A stretch of DNA of 64,000 nucleotides from contig WPIO01000099.1 of NCBI GenBank assembly GCA_009760855.2, forward strand, positions 1,362,001 through 1,426,000. The letters are read 5' to 3'. Shown here in pieces: positions 12,584 through 23,839 of this stretch. Below the pieces are notes generated by a model. That model was not told the origin of the DNA and did not search any database. It saw only the letters and a program-made list of their open reading frames with translations. Each line of letters begins with the position of its first letter. Position 1 is the first letter of the stretch. The position numbers and the translations under genes are program-made. The DNA comes from Cristatella mucedo. Taxonomy: Eukaryota > Bryozoa > Phylactolaemata > Cristatellidae.

Positions 12584-13339
12584 AGTATGCCTCCACCTGT
12601 TCCAAGCTGCTGTGGTTTTACTGTGTGCAATAAACATCCCAAGCCTCTGGTTGAGCTATCTGAGGGGGCGACTTATTTAGTCTAATGAAAAATCCCAAGG
12701 CCACTTTCGAGCACAGTACATACTTCAGCACGTAAATCATTGAGAATATATTCTCTGTGGGCTGGACTCAATAACTTTAGCTGTAGGCGATCTGACATTT
12801 AACCTGGCTGAAATATTGGTTGCTACGTAGAGGCTCATACAAGTACGACCACTGGGGGTATTCTAATAACATTTCAAAATCCTCCCAAGACACTTAAAAC
12901 TTATTAAAAGAGAAACCCCTATACTTACACAAACGATCGGCATATCTAGTGGTGTGTAACAAGTGGCTCATGTCATCAGAACAATAGCTAGCCAACCGGT
13001 CCGGGTATCTCCCTTTCGATTGTGGTGGTGGTTTAGTTTGTTCTCACCCATCATTTTAATGCCCATCTAGTTTTGCCTTTAAGTGCTGGCATCCTGGTTG
13101 ATAAGATACATCCATCATACAGGCTATAATAAATTACTTCCAACAGTTATTGAGAAATGTCGGGTTTGATCTCTAATCTGACCCCTATTCATGACTAAAG
13201 TCGTGCAACAGATGACCTCAGCCTTAATTATTTTTGTGACCGTACACAGCCAACGTGTTCAACCTGTGAAATAGCTGTGCCATCGCTCAATGTCGGTCTC
13301 GTTCTCAGCTGCTTATCAGCGATGCTGAGCATAGAGCTG
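12584..13339. other. Unassigned spacer
   Basis: No coding frame of note and no repeat family recognised. Confidence 0.5.
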
Positions 13340-13615
13340 ATGAGGGTAGAGTCTGGTATGCAGCTTCCAAAGAACTAAAGGGATGGTCTCAAAAGGATTT
13401 GTGGTTCGTTCGAGGTATAGCTAAGCCATTCGAGTCACAAAACCAGGCAGTATGCTACCTAGCCTGGTGAGAAGAGGTTCTGATGGTTAGGCTGGAGCCA
13501 GAGAATTAAGGGACCTACAATTAAGTGACACAACTTCGAAATCGATGTTTTCTTCATTGCGAGCTAGTTCAGGTTGGTGTGAAGTGGTGTGATGTGGCAA
13601 TGCTTTTTGAATCTA
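13340..13615 (-). mobile_element. Old LINE-A 3' coding fragment
   Basis: Minus-strand relic of the RT C-terminal block: the complement of the segment coding for the LKSFGDRAF region (actaaagggatggtctcaaa) followed leftward to rightward by the SLHSLAPAYLSD and WLPVKQ regions. Strongly diverged. Confidence 0.6.
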
Positions 13616-13716
13616 GCTGTTTAACTATACCTGTTACAAACCTCAAATCCTCTGGAGATCGTTCCTTTAGTTCCTATGATCCCAAAGCGTAGAACTCACT
13701 CCTGACCAGCAGCGCT
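13616..13716 (+). mobile_element. Old LINE-A fragment, opposite orientation
   Basis: About 100 bases of the same C-terminal block as the neighbouring 13340-13615 fragment, but on the plus strand (cctcaaatcctctggagatc, then cccaaagcgtagaactcac). The two fragments form an imperfect inverted pair. Confidence 0.6.
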
Positions 13717-14082
13717 CCATGCCTCAGTGCGTCGCAGCTGGCTTGCCGATTATCTCGTAGCGCTACTGCCTGCTTCGCGTGTTTTCAGTCGAGCCCATTT
13801 CTAACCTCCTAATCACTTACTGTTTACTTGCGCCATATATGCGACCCGACTGCTCTAGCGAAACATGGTTGGTACGCCCGAGCACTACTGCAGTAGCTAA
13901 TAAAGATGCTCACGTGTGGCTGCTGTGAGTATATCAAACGGTGTCTTAAGCTACCCTTGACGTGTTCGCCAATTAGCATGCCGATCGTTCAATTGGTACT
14001 TGTGAAATATTACTGAATGTGCTGTCGAGGGAGCTGATTCCCACAGGGTGGGGCATAACACCCAACCTCCTTATAAATAATA
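13717..14082. other. Unassigned spacer
   Basis: No gene or repeat recognised. Confidence 0.5.
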
Positions 14083-15545
14083 GTAATAGTACATTTTTAT
14101 GGCACACACGAGAGCTGAATTTATTTCTAGGAACTTTAAAAATGCAGCACAGAAAGCATTACCGAAAGATTGGTGGTAACATCCACAAGCAGCAGGTACA
14201 GTGTAAGCCGGCTTGGAGGACGAAAGACCCACTAAATGCAGTAATAAACAGGTGTGCTTTTAGCATCTTTTTAAATGTCGTTATGTTAGAGGTCGTTGTG
14301 AGGTTAGCAGGTTGTCAGCTCCAGGCTTTCAGAGCATACGAGCTAAAGGCACGGTCTCAATAGACTTTGAGGATCATAGGAGGTATGGCCAAACGATCAG
14401 CGTCACAACAGTGATTACGACTCTGCACCTGGTGGTGGAGTGGCTCTGATGAAACACGGGCCGTGGTAACCCAGGAATAAGGTGCTCTTCACGACAGAGA
14501 ATTAGGGTATCTAAAAGTAGGCAACAGAACCTTGAAGTCAATACCATGCTTGATTGGGAGCCAGTGCAGGTCGGCGAGAAGGGGTGGGATGTGGCAATTT
14601 CGAAGCTCGTGACAGACAAGCCAGCCTGCATGCAGAGTTTTCCACCATCTATCAGCACCTGATTGCACAGGCCGGTAGACTAGCAAGGAGTGAGCTACAG
14701 AAGTCGAGACAGAATGTCACAAATGCATAAGCCAGTTTCAATGAAGTATGCCTGTCTTTGTGGGCCCGAAGTTTCCCAGCATTGTGGTTCTAAAGAAGCC
14801 ATTCTTGAACATGGAGCTGATGTAATCGTCTAATGAAAGGTCACTTCGGAACAGGGCGCGTATTTTAAGTGCAGATTCAATAGAGGATATGTTGGTAGAG
14901 TCAATTTAGAATGTAAGGTTTTTCCCATTTCTGTACACTTGTTTTTCCCATAACCAGTAAATTAGCTTTGTCGCCATTCAATTTAAGAAAGCTTTCTGCT
15001 CTTCATATTTGGATGTCATCAATATGCTGGAGCAAGGGTTGTGGAGAATTTGACGTGCACGAGGGCTAGGATGGATCAAAGCATAGGTACACCTGGCTGT
15101 CATCTGCGTAGAAGTGAAAGCCAAGATAGTGCTTGGCAACCACATCGGGAAGAGGCAGAGTATTAACTGTGACAGGAAGCAGGCTGAGCACAGAGCCCCA
15201 AGGTACCCAGTACTTATGTGGTTCCTCGGATGATCTCTGTCTATTCACATCAATACTCGGGAGACTCTCAGTGAGACAGAACCTTAAAAAGTGCAATGCA
15301 GTTCCGGCGATGCACAGGCGAGATGCAAGATGCTGAATAGAAAGACTCTGTGAGTATTAGCATCGAATGCAGCCGCAATATCATGCAGAAAAGTGAATCT
15401 GTACTCATGTCTTCATTCCTGACAAGGTCGTTGTACACATTTAGCAATGATAATTCCGTGGTGTGATTAGCTCCATACACAAACCATGACTTACTTTCAC
15501 GGTTTTGAAGTAGGTCCAGAATTACTTAAGACTCGGCATAGACTC
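14083..15545 (-). mobile_element. LINE-A variant copy (diverged 3' UTR)
   Basis: Minus-strand copy with a short AAT-type tail at about 14083. Its 3' UTR differs from typical LINE-A but matches the fragment at 44046 (gcattaccgaaagattggtg), so this is a separate subfamily. It continues through the RT C-terminal block (14489-14686 region), the FLRSYL and VPWGSVL region at about 15066-15296, which also shows HFYADDSQVYLCFDPS, and the region before it to about 15540. Multiple frameshifts. Confidence 0.75.
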
Positions 15546-15555
15546 AGCGGCCAAA

Positions 15556-16320
15556 CCTAGTTATGTAATGTAATGTAATGTATCTCCTTCAGTAACTCCA
15601 CAAAGTCATAAAGACCATGTGGGTGTTACGCAGGAGAGTTTTGTATATAGCGCACTCACAGCCTAAGCGGCTTTCGGTACGCATTCAGTAGCCAACAGAC
15701 TTCGTCTCACGCAACAAAGAGAAAGTGGGAAGCATAGCAGAGTCAGTAGAGCAGTTGAGGTAGTGAGTAGCATAGAAGTAGCAGTTCAGGACCGCTAAAA
15801 GGATGTGCCACAGTCGGCAGTTGGAGAGTAGTTGTCATTGCGTAAGAATTGTGGAAGCAAGTTCCACAGTCTAGGACCTGCAGAGCTAAAGCTTCTGTCG
15901 CCAACTGTCTTTAAGCGGAGGAATGGGACAGCTAATTTATTGTCTACACAGGACCTGAGGGCGCGAACAGGCTGAAACTGATGCAGCAGTTCAGCTAGGT
16001 ACGAAGGAGCCAAGCCGTGGCGGGCCTTGTGGGTCAGCGCAAGAACTTTGCTCTGGATCTGTTGCTCAACCGGCAACCAGCCTAGCTCTTTTAGCAAAGG
16101 AGACACGTGCTCAAACCGCTGGGACTTAAAGACTAGCCTTGCAGTCATGTTCATAATCTGCTGCAGTGGCCTAATAGCATTCTTTGGCAGCCCAGTCAAA
16201 AGGGAATTACTATCATTAAGCCGAGGCAGAACTAAGGAGTTAGTTAAATTTTTTACAAGCAACGATGGGAGACAGCTCCTAATCTTGGAGACGGCTGGAA
16301 AGGATGTGCCACTGTTGCTG
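15556..16320 (-). mobile_element. LINE-B copy 2 with long readable frame
   Basis: Minus-strand copy starting with the (ATTAC)n-type tail (atgtaatgtaatgtaatg) at about 15564. An open frame from about 16367 to 15795 reads the RT end and C-terminal extension: LPRLNDSNSLLTGLPKNAI, LLKELGWLPVEQQIQSKV, ARHGLAPSYLAELLHQF, VGDRSFSSAGPRLWNLLP. The RT core is missing through 5' truncation. This is one of the better copies of the family in the window. Confidence 0.8.
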
Positions 16321-16660
16321 TAGGAGTGACAATATCGTTGCCTAATAATTGTAGAAATGATTTTCACAGTCTAAGACATGCAGAGCAAAGCACTCCATTG
16401 CCAACTGCTTTTAAGCAGAGGAACAGAGCGGCTAATTTATTTTCCAGAGATCACTCGTGGGCACAAGGAGGCAGGTAGTTGTGTCACAAATCAGCTAAGT
16501 ATGAAGGACGCCAGCCATGGCATGCCGGTTAGATCAGAGCAAGAATGTTGCTGTATATGCTTTGATCAGCGTTGAGCCATTGCGGCTCCTTTAGCAAAGG
16601 AGACGCATGGCAGAATTTTTTGCATTTTTTAGCCAACCTTGCAGCCATTTTGTGACCAAC
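16321..16660 (-). mobile_element. LINE-B copy 3, older
   Basis: Directly following copy 2 on the same strand, the same C-terminal block is repeated in a more diverged form (tctaagacatgcagagcaaa, then ctaatttattttccagagat). It either was an earlier insertion into which copy 2 landed or arose by tandem duplication. Confidence 0.65.
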
Positions 16661-17933
16661 TGTATATACTTCATGGCTTTGTTGTCACACACTGCAGCCC
16701 CTGGTGTTTGACTTGCATTCATTTCGAGGGGTATAGGATGATGTGGAAGAAACGAGTGAGAAGCCAAGATACCGATGGAGAAAGTGGCATAAGTGAGGCT
16801 TATAAGAACTGCTCATTCAGTGGCAGCTTACGACCTTTACACCATCTCGGTTCGGTAGGTTTTGCAGTGAGAATGCTTGCTATGGCCAGCAAAGAGCTGG
16901 TTTGTGCTGTGGGCGAACAGATGTCTGCGGCCCTTTGAAGCTGGAAAGCTGCTGTGGTTCGGCACGCTTGCATGTTTGTCTTCAGGGTGTGTATGTGTGT
17001 GTATACGCATGCTCGCTTTTGTATTCCCTGAGCATGCCGGCTGCTCACTGAGCTTCAGCGGCTGTAGCGTCCAGCGCATACCATCAGAGCACCGATCCTC
17101 TCCCCTCTGGTTCCTTCTAGCGAGAGTGTGCTGTGGGTGAGCTGCACAGTCTGAGCAAACAAACGTCGCACCACTGATGCGAAGGCTTGGTAATCTGCAC
17201 TGCCCTACAGCACGGCACCGGTAAGCAGCCATCGTAACCATGCAGCACTGGCCACCGTCGTAGAGCACTGCTGCTGCTGCTGCTGTCTACTCGTTTTCTC
17301 GAAGGTTGGCCATGCACGCAATAAACTACTTATGAAACCTGCATGCCACTGGAACGGCGTCGTTGCTGCTAGCTGAGGATGCTAAACTTGACATGCAATT
17401 ACCATTGCTTTTCACCGTTCCGTCGACCATCAAGCTGATGTTCACCAGCGACATACAACCATTAGGTTGCAAAGCGTTTTTCCATTGTAGTCACCACTGT
17501 AATATTGGGTGGCTGGTTGGTCCAGCCTATCAAAGCTGTGATATGTAGCAGCAGTAGCAGCTTTAGGGTAGTGCCCCACAAGAGTGAGTTCAATTTAAGC
17601 CACGTTGTGCAGCTGTTCGCTGCTCTGCTCATTAGAGTGACATATAAATGTGAGAGCCCTGCCTCCTGGCAATGTTAGAGCTTTCTTGCACCATTCGATT
17701 TATCTGCTCTCTGGACTCAAACTCCCAAGTTGACATGTTTAGGTGAATCGGGCACTCGTGGCTTTGCTGGTTTTACTTTTCAGGTTAGTGCAACTTGGGT
17801 ACCACCTTTTCTTTGGTCAGCCATGGTTGTGCTAAAGACATGAATGAAACAGCTTTGCATGCAATGAAGCCTCTCAAATATGAAAGCCGTTCAAATATGA
17901 AAATTATATAATTCATTTTAGATGCAATTGGCA
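16661..17933. other. Unassigned spacer
   Basis: No supported gene. A short CTG run (gctgctgctgctgctgtc) lies near 17269-17286. Minor GT-rich sequence near 16986-17003. Confidence 0.5.
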
Positions 17934-18105
17934 ATTAGTCGTAATGGCTCATTAGATAAGGCGGTTGCTTTTCACGACCTCGGGGCCGAGGTCGTGGGCT
18001 CGAATCCTGCAGTAGGGGATCCTTTACTGCCACTGCAAGTGGTGGTAACCGTAAAGGCTCTTTTGTCACTATAATAAAGTAGCTGTTAAATCAGCCAGTA
18101 TTTAT
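17934..18105 (+). mobile_element. SINE-1 copy, best preserved, plus strand
   Basis: Plus-strand tRNA-derived SINE. The A-box-like TAATGGCTCATTAGATAAGG lies near 17942 and the B-box-like GGGCTCGAATCCTGC near 17996. Between them is a perfect hairpin at 17973-17996 with an 11-bp stem (CACGACCTCGG) and a two-base loop. A body follows with a TTTACTGCCACTGCAAGTGG block, then the end ATCAGCCAGTATTTATTT. RNA polymerase III internal promoter elements are the expected expression signal. No bona fide tRNA cloverleaf is claimed. Confidence 0.8.
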
Positions 18106-18111
18106 TTTTTC

Positions 18112-18222
18112 TTTTATTTATTTAATTCATTCATCCCAGGCCTATAGGAACATAATCTCTATCCAGGTGCTTCACATATGCCGCGGGGCTCAAGTCCACA
18201 ACTTTGTTCAGCTGTCGGTACC
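18112..18222 (-). mobile_element. SINE-2 copy, decayed
   Basis: Minus-strand SINE-2 relic: the 3' part (ataatctctatccaggtgct), the cttcacatatgccgcggggc centre and the B-box complement (ggctcaagtccacaac). The A-box end is lost. Its tail abuts the tail of the SINE-1 copy, so the two elements are tail to tail. Confidence 0.65.
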
Positions 18223-19650
18223 ACAGATGTTTTGTTTTGTGCCCTCATATTTTTAAAGCAGCCAAGTTTCAGTATCAGTGTATTATCAAGCATTAGTACC
18301 AGTATCAGTGCAGTGTTGCTGGAATGTATCGGGCTGTATTTCACCATTGTTATGTTTATATAAATGTCATCGATAAGCTGGCTTTTTTCATGTGTCTTAG
18401 TTTAACCACTCAATTAGAACTGTCCCTCGTCGAGCACAATGCAGCCGAACAGCAACCGCAGTAGTGATCTGCTCAGGGTCATTGCCGAAGGTATTTGGCT
18501 TAATTAAAGGTAGATGCACAAGGATGTCACCCAGCATTAAGCTTGCTTAGCACAAAAAAAATATAATAAAAAACATTATCATAGGCCAACAGAAGTGGTT
18601 AGCCTGTAAGAAAGCCAACCTCGTGCATGCATTGGCTAGTTGTTTTATTTTTGCCACGTCGGCAGAGTGGTGCTTCCGACGTGGCAATGCTGCAGACCGA
18701 CGTAAACCAGCAGGCATTGCAATGCTTCCGCCGTCTGTGTCGATTTGCTTAAGCTCGTGTTCTTCTGCTCACTTGTCAGCACGACATGCATTGGGTTTTC
18801 AGGTTGAGCCCAACCAAAATGGCTAAGCATGTCGCTGTGCTTTTCCAGACTCTGTTGTCAACCCCGGCAGAGAGCCGCCGGCGCCCTGCATCAGCTAGCG
18901 AGGGCACCTACACGCCGTCTGCCAAGTGAGTGCCAGGCTAGCCAAAGGGCGACAAAGTGTGAGGGGGGCAGTGCAGCACGAGTCCCTAGCATTGTGATTG
19001 GTCATGACTGTTGGCATGCCTTCTGGTGGACGGGTGGGTGGGTGTCATTCCTTTGGTGGCGCCGGCTAGCTACTATACTGGCCGTGTGCTTGCTTTAAGA
19101 CCGAGATCCATTGTTCTGGCCGTCCAGCCGTGTAGCTGTTCCTACTTCAACCGATGGCCCGGGTCTTGGGTGAGCCCCTGTGTGGCTTTTAGATACGGGA
19201 GTACAGATATGACGGACATGGCTTTGCCGACGCGTCACCGATGGCTGGCTGGTCAGGCACTTGCTGTCTGCTCACTTCCTTCCTGTTCTGATGGCCCGTG
19301 TTCTACTGTGGTCATTCAGGCGCTCATTACTCGTGGCTCATTACTCGTTGCTGCCATTGCCCGAGGATTACAGCCTTCAGGAACTGCACGATCCGGTCAT
19401 GGCATACACTGTCGAGTTTGCAACCCGAGACCGTGCACTTTTCGACACTTGTGCTTTGGCCCACGAAAGCATCCGATGCAGCAGGCGTCCTGCGTCTGAG
19501 CTAGAGACTGCTTTGACTTCGGCTCTGCCTGCTGCCAGTGTTTATGCCGGATTCCAAGTATAGGTAGTTGCACAACTGTCACTGAACTATTGATATCCAG
19601 TAACGGCTATGCCGGTCACTGAACTGAATTCAGTATGGTCCTACAAATTT
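18223..19650. other. Unassigned region with open frames near its right end
   Basis: GC-richer DNA. Two overlapping plus-strand frames at 19011-19499 and 19261-19563 are open. The second ends in a segment of ordinary amino-acid composition (EDYSLQELHDPVMAYTVEF and onward) and a possible splice acceptor (tggtcattcag) precedes it near 19318. No domain recognised, so a host exon here is only a weak possibility. Confidence 0.3.
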
Positions 19651-19770
19651 GTAATAATAATAATAATAATAATAATAATATTGCACTTGATAAAGCGCCC
19701 TCAGAGAACTTAATCTCTTTCTAGGCGCTTTACATTTGCTGCAAAGTGATACATTGCAGTATAAATACAG
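19651..19770 (-). mobile_element. LINE-A tail fragment, about 120 bases
   Basis: An (AAT)n run of about 28 bases followed by the complement of the LINE-A 3' end (attgcacttgataaagcgcc, agagaacttaatctct). It stops within the 3' UTR, so this is a very short 5'-truncated insertion. Confidence 0.85.
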
Positions 19771-20069
19771 CTTTGGCCGCAGACTAGTGATTCCGAAAGT
19801 GGATGCACGATGTTTTTTTTCTGGTTATACTAATCTTTGTAGCAAGTGGTTTTTATGGAGCAGTGAGAACTGCCGTGCTAGCTACAATCGCTTGGTGTTG
19901 CAATCCTTACACTTCGCAGGTGACATGCTGGATTGCTCAGCGATTGTGTTACAGCCCTTTTCTTCTATGGGTGACTAGCCAAAGGAAGGGCCCAAACACG
20001 CCCGATTTGTATTATTGCTATAGAATTTTTTGTTGTACTGTGTGCTAATTAGAATGTAATCACTTACAG
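19771..20069. other. Unassigned spacer
   Basis: Short frames at 19736-20048 begin inside the LINE tail and show no domain. Confidence 0.45.
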
Positions 20070-20076
20070 ACACACA

Positions 20077-20141
<65 letters not shown>

Positions 20142-20160
20142 ACACTCACACACACACACG
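20070..20160. repeat. (CA)n microsatellite
   Basis: About 90 bases of CA dinucleotides with a few CTCA interruptions. Confidence 0.95.
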
Positions 20161-20874
20161 TGATGAACTTGACGTACCGTGCAGAGCCAGTGGCCAACCG
20201 CTTTGTGTGATGCAAGGTAGTTAGTTCCAAGATCCAATAATATGAACCTAATGGCTGTACATGGTTTTGCTAGTTCGAAGGCAGTCGCATTTTCCATCGC
20301 ACATTTGTGACTGGGTCACACGTCAGACCCAGTCACTTATACCGAAACTACGAGGGTGTTTCGGTTATCCCTAAATCAGTGTTGCATGCCGAATAGAATA
20401 TTGGTTGTAACTAAATATGACTTGTTGAATAAATTAAGTTAGCACCAAGTAATCAGCTGTCATTGGGCGCCACACTGTGTTCTTCCACATGTAGGTTTTC
20501 TATTTCGAGTGGATCTAACGCTGAGGTGATCCCTGTGTAAAAAACTGGCACCACAGCTGTGCCTAGAGCCTGGTGGATTTGACGGCCTCTAATAACTTAT
20601 TTTCGTGCCGACTGGTAGGAGTTGTCAATTTTGCAACATGCGTGTCTCAACGGTGAGCTTGGCTCATATATGATGGCGTGAGTGGGCATCCAATGGCAGC
20701 CCACGTCTGCCCCACTCCCAAGGGCTTCACGTTTACTTGTCTTGCAGTATAGTTGCTAGCTCGAGGCACCCATCAGGCCTAGGAGGCCGTCGCCTGCCTC
20801 GGTGCATCTGTTCACGACGGCTTACAATGGCCGAAGTTTATGCAAGTTCTTTAACTGCAAGCTGGCACGTTGAA
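20161..20874. other. Unassigned spacer
   Basis: No gene or repeat recognised. Confidence 0.5.
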
Positions 20875-20950
20875 GAAAAGTGCGTAGAAAGAGATTGAGT
20901 TCTCTGAAGGCACTTTATCAAGTGTTTTAATACTACTATTGTTATTAAGA
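20875..20950 (+). mobile_element. LINE-A tail fragment, about 75 bases
   Basis: Plus-strand 3' end only (agaaagagattgagttctct, then ggcactttatcaagtg and a degenerate ATT tail). The extreme 5' truncation suggests abortive reverse transcription. Confidence 0.8.
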
Positions 20951-20980
20951 AATTGGTGAGCAGTATCAGAGGAAACACGA

Positions 20981-21428
20981 ATAATAATAATAATAATAAT
21001 AATATTGCACTTGATAAAGCGCCCTCAGAGAACTTAATCTCTTTCTAGGCGCTTTACATTTGCTGCAAAGTGATATGCAATAGAATAGTAAGTAAAATCA
21101 TGCTTGAAAAACAAACAAAATGAATAATATGGTTAGGGGTGACATGCACAGAGTCAGCATGCAAATGTGGTTAGTGGCAGCATTCACAGTGTCAGCAAGC
21201 ATAAGCACATCAAAGACGAATCACAGGGACCCACTAAATGCTGCCCTAAATAGGTGTGTTTTTAAGTTTATTTTAAATGTATTCAGGTCATGGGATGTTC
21301 TGACGCAGGTCGGGAGGCAGTTCCAGGCTTTGGGAGCATACGAGCTAAATGCACGGTCTCCAAAGGATTTAAGGTTTGTACGAGGTATTTCCAGACTGTT
21401 AGATTCCGAGAAGCGGAGGCTCGTGACA
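20981..21428 (-). mobile_element. LINE-A 3' fragment
   Basis: Minus-strand young-looking copy: (AAT)n tail, full 3' UTR and the last roughly 60 codons of the RT protein (NSLEIPRTNLKSFGDRAFSS, NCLPTCVRTSHDL). It is 5'-truncated at about 21428. It matches the copy at 59.6 kb closely. Confidence 0.85.
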
Positions 21429-21797
21429 CAGCAAAGAGAGCCAAGCGCAGATGCATGTGCCTCAATTGTGTGGCTTGCAATACAAGGCAACAGTCATCCC
21501 TTGTTTATCGTTTTTAGTCAGTCTAAGACTACCTCGATCAGTGAATTACCGTGAAGCAGGATTCTTTACTTATAATTCGAATATTTTTGGAAATTGCAGC
21601 ATAGAAAACCTATACACGGCCTTCTAGGCATTGTTTTAAACATAATTAGAGGAACATCTTAGGACAGCCAATCAGTGACCTGCAAAAACTGATTGGCTTG
21701 GTTTGCACACCCAATTTCGTTTGGAAAAACGTCCTTGCCCAAATGCCAGGTCACGCGCTTATTAGCCTACGAGAGGTAGAATACGTTCATAACTGGA
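21429..21797. other. Unassigned spacer
   Basis: No supported feature. Confidence 0.5.
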
Positions 21798-22525
21798 TAA
21801 TAATAATACACTTGATAAAGCGCCCTCGGTGAACTCAAGTCTGTCTCTAGGCGCTTTACATTTGCTGCAAAGGAAACACGATAGGATGGTTAGTGGCAGC
21901 ATACTCAATAAACAAAAGGAATAACATGGTTAGGGGTGACATGCCAGGATCAGCATGCAAATGTGGTTAGTGGCAGCATGCAACAGTGTCAGCCGGCATA
22001 ACCACATAAAGGATACATCACAGGGACCCAGTAAATGCCGTGATAAACTAGTGCGTTTTTAGTTTCTTTTTACATGTGGACAAGTCAGAAGAGTCATGAC
22101 GCATGTCTGGAGTGAATTCCAGCTTTGGCAGTATACAAACTAATGGTACGGTCTACACAGTATTTGAGGTTTGTACGAGGTATAGGTAAGCAGTTGGATT
22201 CCGAAAAGTGGGTGGTGCGATGGCCTCGTGAGTCAGTAGATCTGATAGGTAGGCTGGAGCCCAAAGAATAAAGTGACCCACAAGTAAACGACAAAACCAT
22301 GAAGTAGATGCGCTGCTTGACTGGGAGTCAGTGCAGGTCAATGAGAAGTGGTGCGATGTGGCAACTGTGACCCTCACGACAGACAAGCCTAGCAGCAGAG
22401 TGTTGCACCGCCTGTAAGTGCCTGATTGCACATGCCGGTAGACCAGCATGCAGTGAGTTACTAAAGTCAAGACGGGATGGTACAAATGCAAGGACCAACT
22501 TAGATGTGGATTTAACTAGTACCTG
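21798..22525 (-). mobile_element. LINE-A copy, decayed 3' third
   Basis: Minus-strand copy with the 3' end (acacttgataaagcgccctc), a 3' UTR, and the C-terminal block in broken frames (TTHFSESNCLPIPRTNLK, then the HFSLTCTDSQSS region in another frame). The hairpin core in its tail is altered to gtgaactcaagtct. Confidence 0.75.
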
Positions 22526-23721
22526 GCAGACTATTTCGCTTGCAGTTGCAGATATTTACCTATATTAGTAACTTTGGAAATGAAGTAGGCAAATTGACTA
22601 AAAACCCAAATGATGAAAGATGTAAAAATAAAGATCAACACACCTTTTTCTTGCTTTTACCAAGAAATCTTCAAAATTCAGATCCATTTACATGTGGATT
22701 TTATGAAAGGCACTCTGATAAAATATTTTATTGTTTATTGTTAGACCAATGTTCTCAGTATTTTATCGAAATTGACCCTTAAGCCGTCTGTTCCACAAAG
22801 CTGGCGGTCGCCGGAGCAAAATTGGTCAGCTACCTAATCAAAGCACTGATTGTCGTGCTTCGAGATGGTGCCTGTGACCGGTTCCCACTGGCAGCTGTGC
22901 CTCAATTAGCAGTGGCCGTCGTTCATTGCCGAGGAACTCGCTCTATGTATGAAGCAAGGTCGCAGGATTCGGCCAAGTTTTTCTCATCGTTCCGAAGTTA
23001 GGTTGATTCTGTCCTTCGCTTTTTTGCCTCTACTTAGTGCCGACGCAGATGCAAGTGCTGCTGCTGCTGCAGCCGCCTACTAAGTACCTGCATAGGCGCT
23101 ATGAGTTGCTGAAATAATCCGTCCTTAATTCACTGTGAGATTTCTGAGCCTACCTAGTTGCTGCGTTGGTAGTGGCGAGAAGCTAGCTTCTGCCGATCGG
23201 GCATGCCACTTCTTCCCGGCGCCATCCTTGTGGCTATGCACGTAATGGCCGTCCTGGTAGCTCTGGGCTACGGCGGCCTGCTGACGACCCAGCGTGTCCT
23301 GCCTGTGCAGGTCACAGTCTCGCCTGTTGATCTCTATCTCTCTCTTTCTTTCTCTCTCTCTCTCTCTCTCTCTCACTCTCTCCCTCTTCTTCCCACATTA
23401 CATGCATATACCTATACTAGCTCCTCCAGTTTAAGCACTATACTTGTTTTTGGCAGCCCAGCGCTACGACGACCAGCTGGTTGGTTATCGTAGCAATGCG
23501 CCACCACAATGTTTTTCTTCACATGGACAACGAGGATAGGCAAGTAGACGAACTCGCGTGCGCTAGCCTGTCTTGCTGTTGTCACTATCGTTACCGACAC
23601 CTCTCAATGAGGGCGACTTTGGCGTGCATGAACACTTTTGCCCCCCCCCCCGTGTTTCCGGGCTGGGCTGTGCATGCTAGGGCAGCTAGTTATTGCATGC
23701 CTCTCTTATGCATATTGGTCA
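22526..23721. other. Unassigned spacer with an AT-rich open frame
   Basis: The AT-rich stretch 22530-22790 contains an 80-codon plus-strand frame (reads NFGNEVGKLTKNPNDERCKN and onward) of normal composition but without a recognised domain or ATG-initiated start that I can defend. A (CT)n run lies at about 23337-23385 and a C10 run at 23641-23650. An open frame at 23203 starts with a hydrophobic segment and runs into the CT repeat; it is probably not a gene. Confidence 0.35.
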
Positions 23722-23838
23722 TATTGGCTGATTTAATAGCCTCTTTTGCATAGCGGCAGCAGGGCCCGGCTATGGCCACCACTTGCAGTTGGCAATATTG
23801 GATCGCACACTGCGAGATTCGAACCTATGACCTTGATC
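23722..23838 (-). mobile_element. SINE-1 copy, truncated
   Basis: Minus-strand SINE-1 body and B-box complement (gcgagattcgaacctatgac). The head is missing because a LINE-B copy starts at that point. Confidence 0.7.
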
Positions 23839-23839
23839 A

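Noticed and set aside
15564-15590. CRISPR-like or telomere-like short repeat (atgta repeats)
   Set aside because: Only a few units, always at the 3' end of LINE-B copies, so it is the element's tail.
17934-18005. A real tRNA gene at the SINE-1 head
   Set aside because: The region between the boxes is an extended hairpin instead of an anticodon arm, and the segment recurs with the same body and tail as a repeat.
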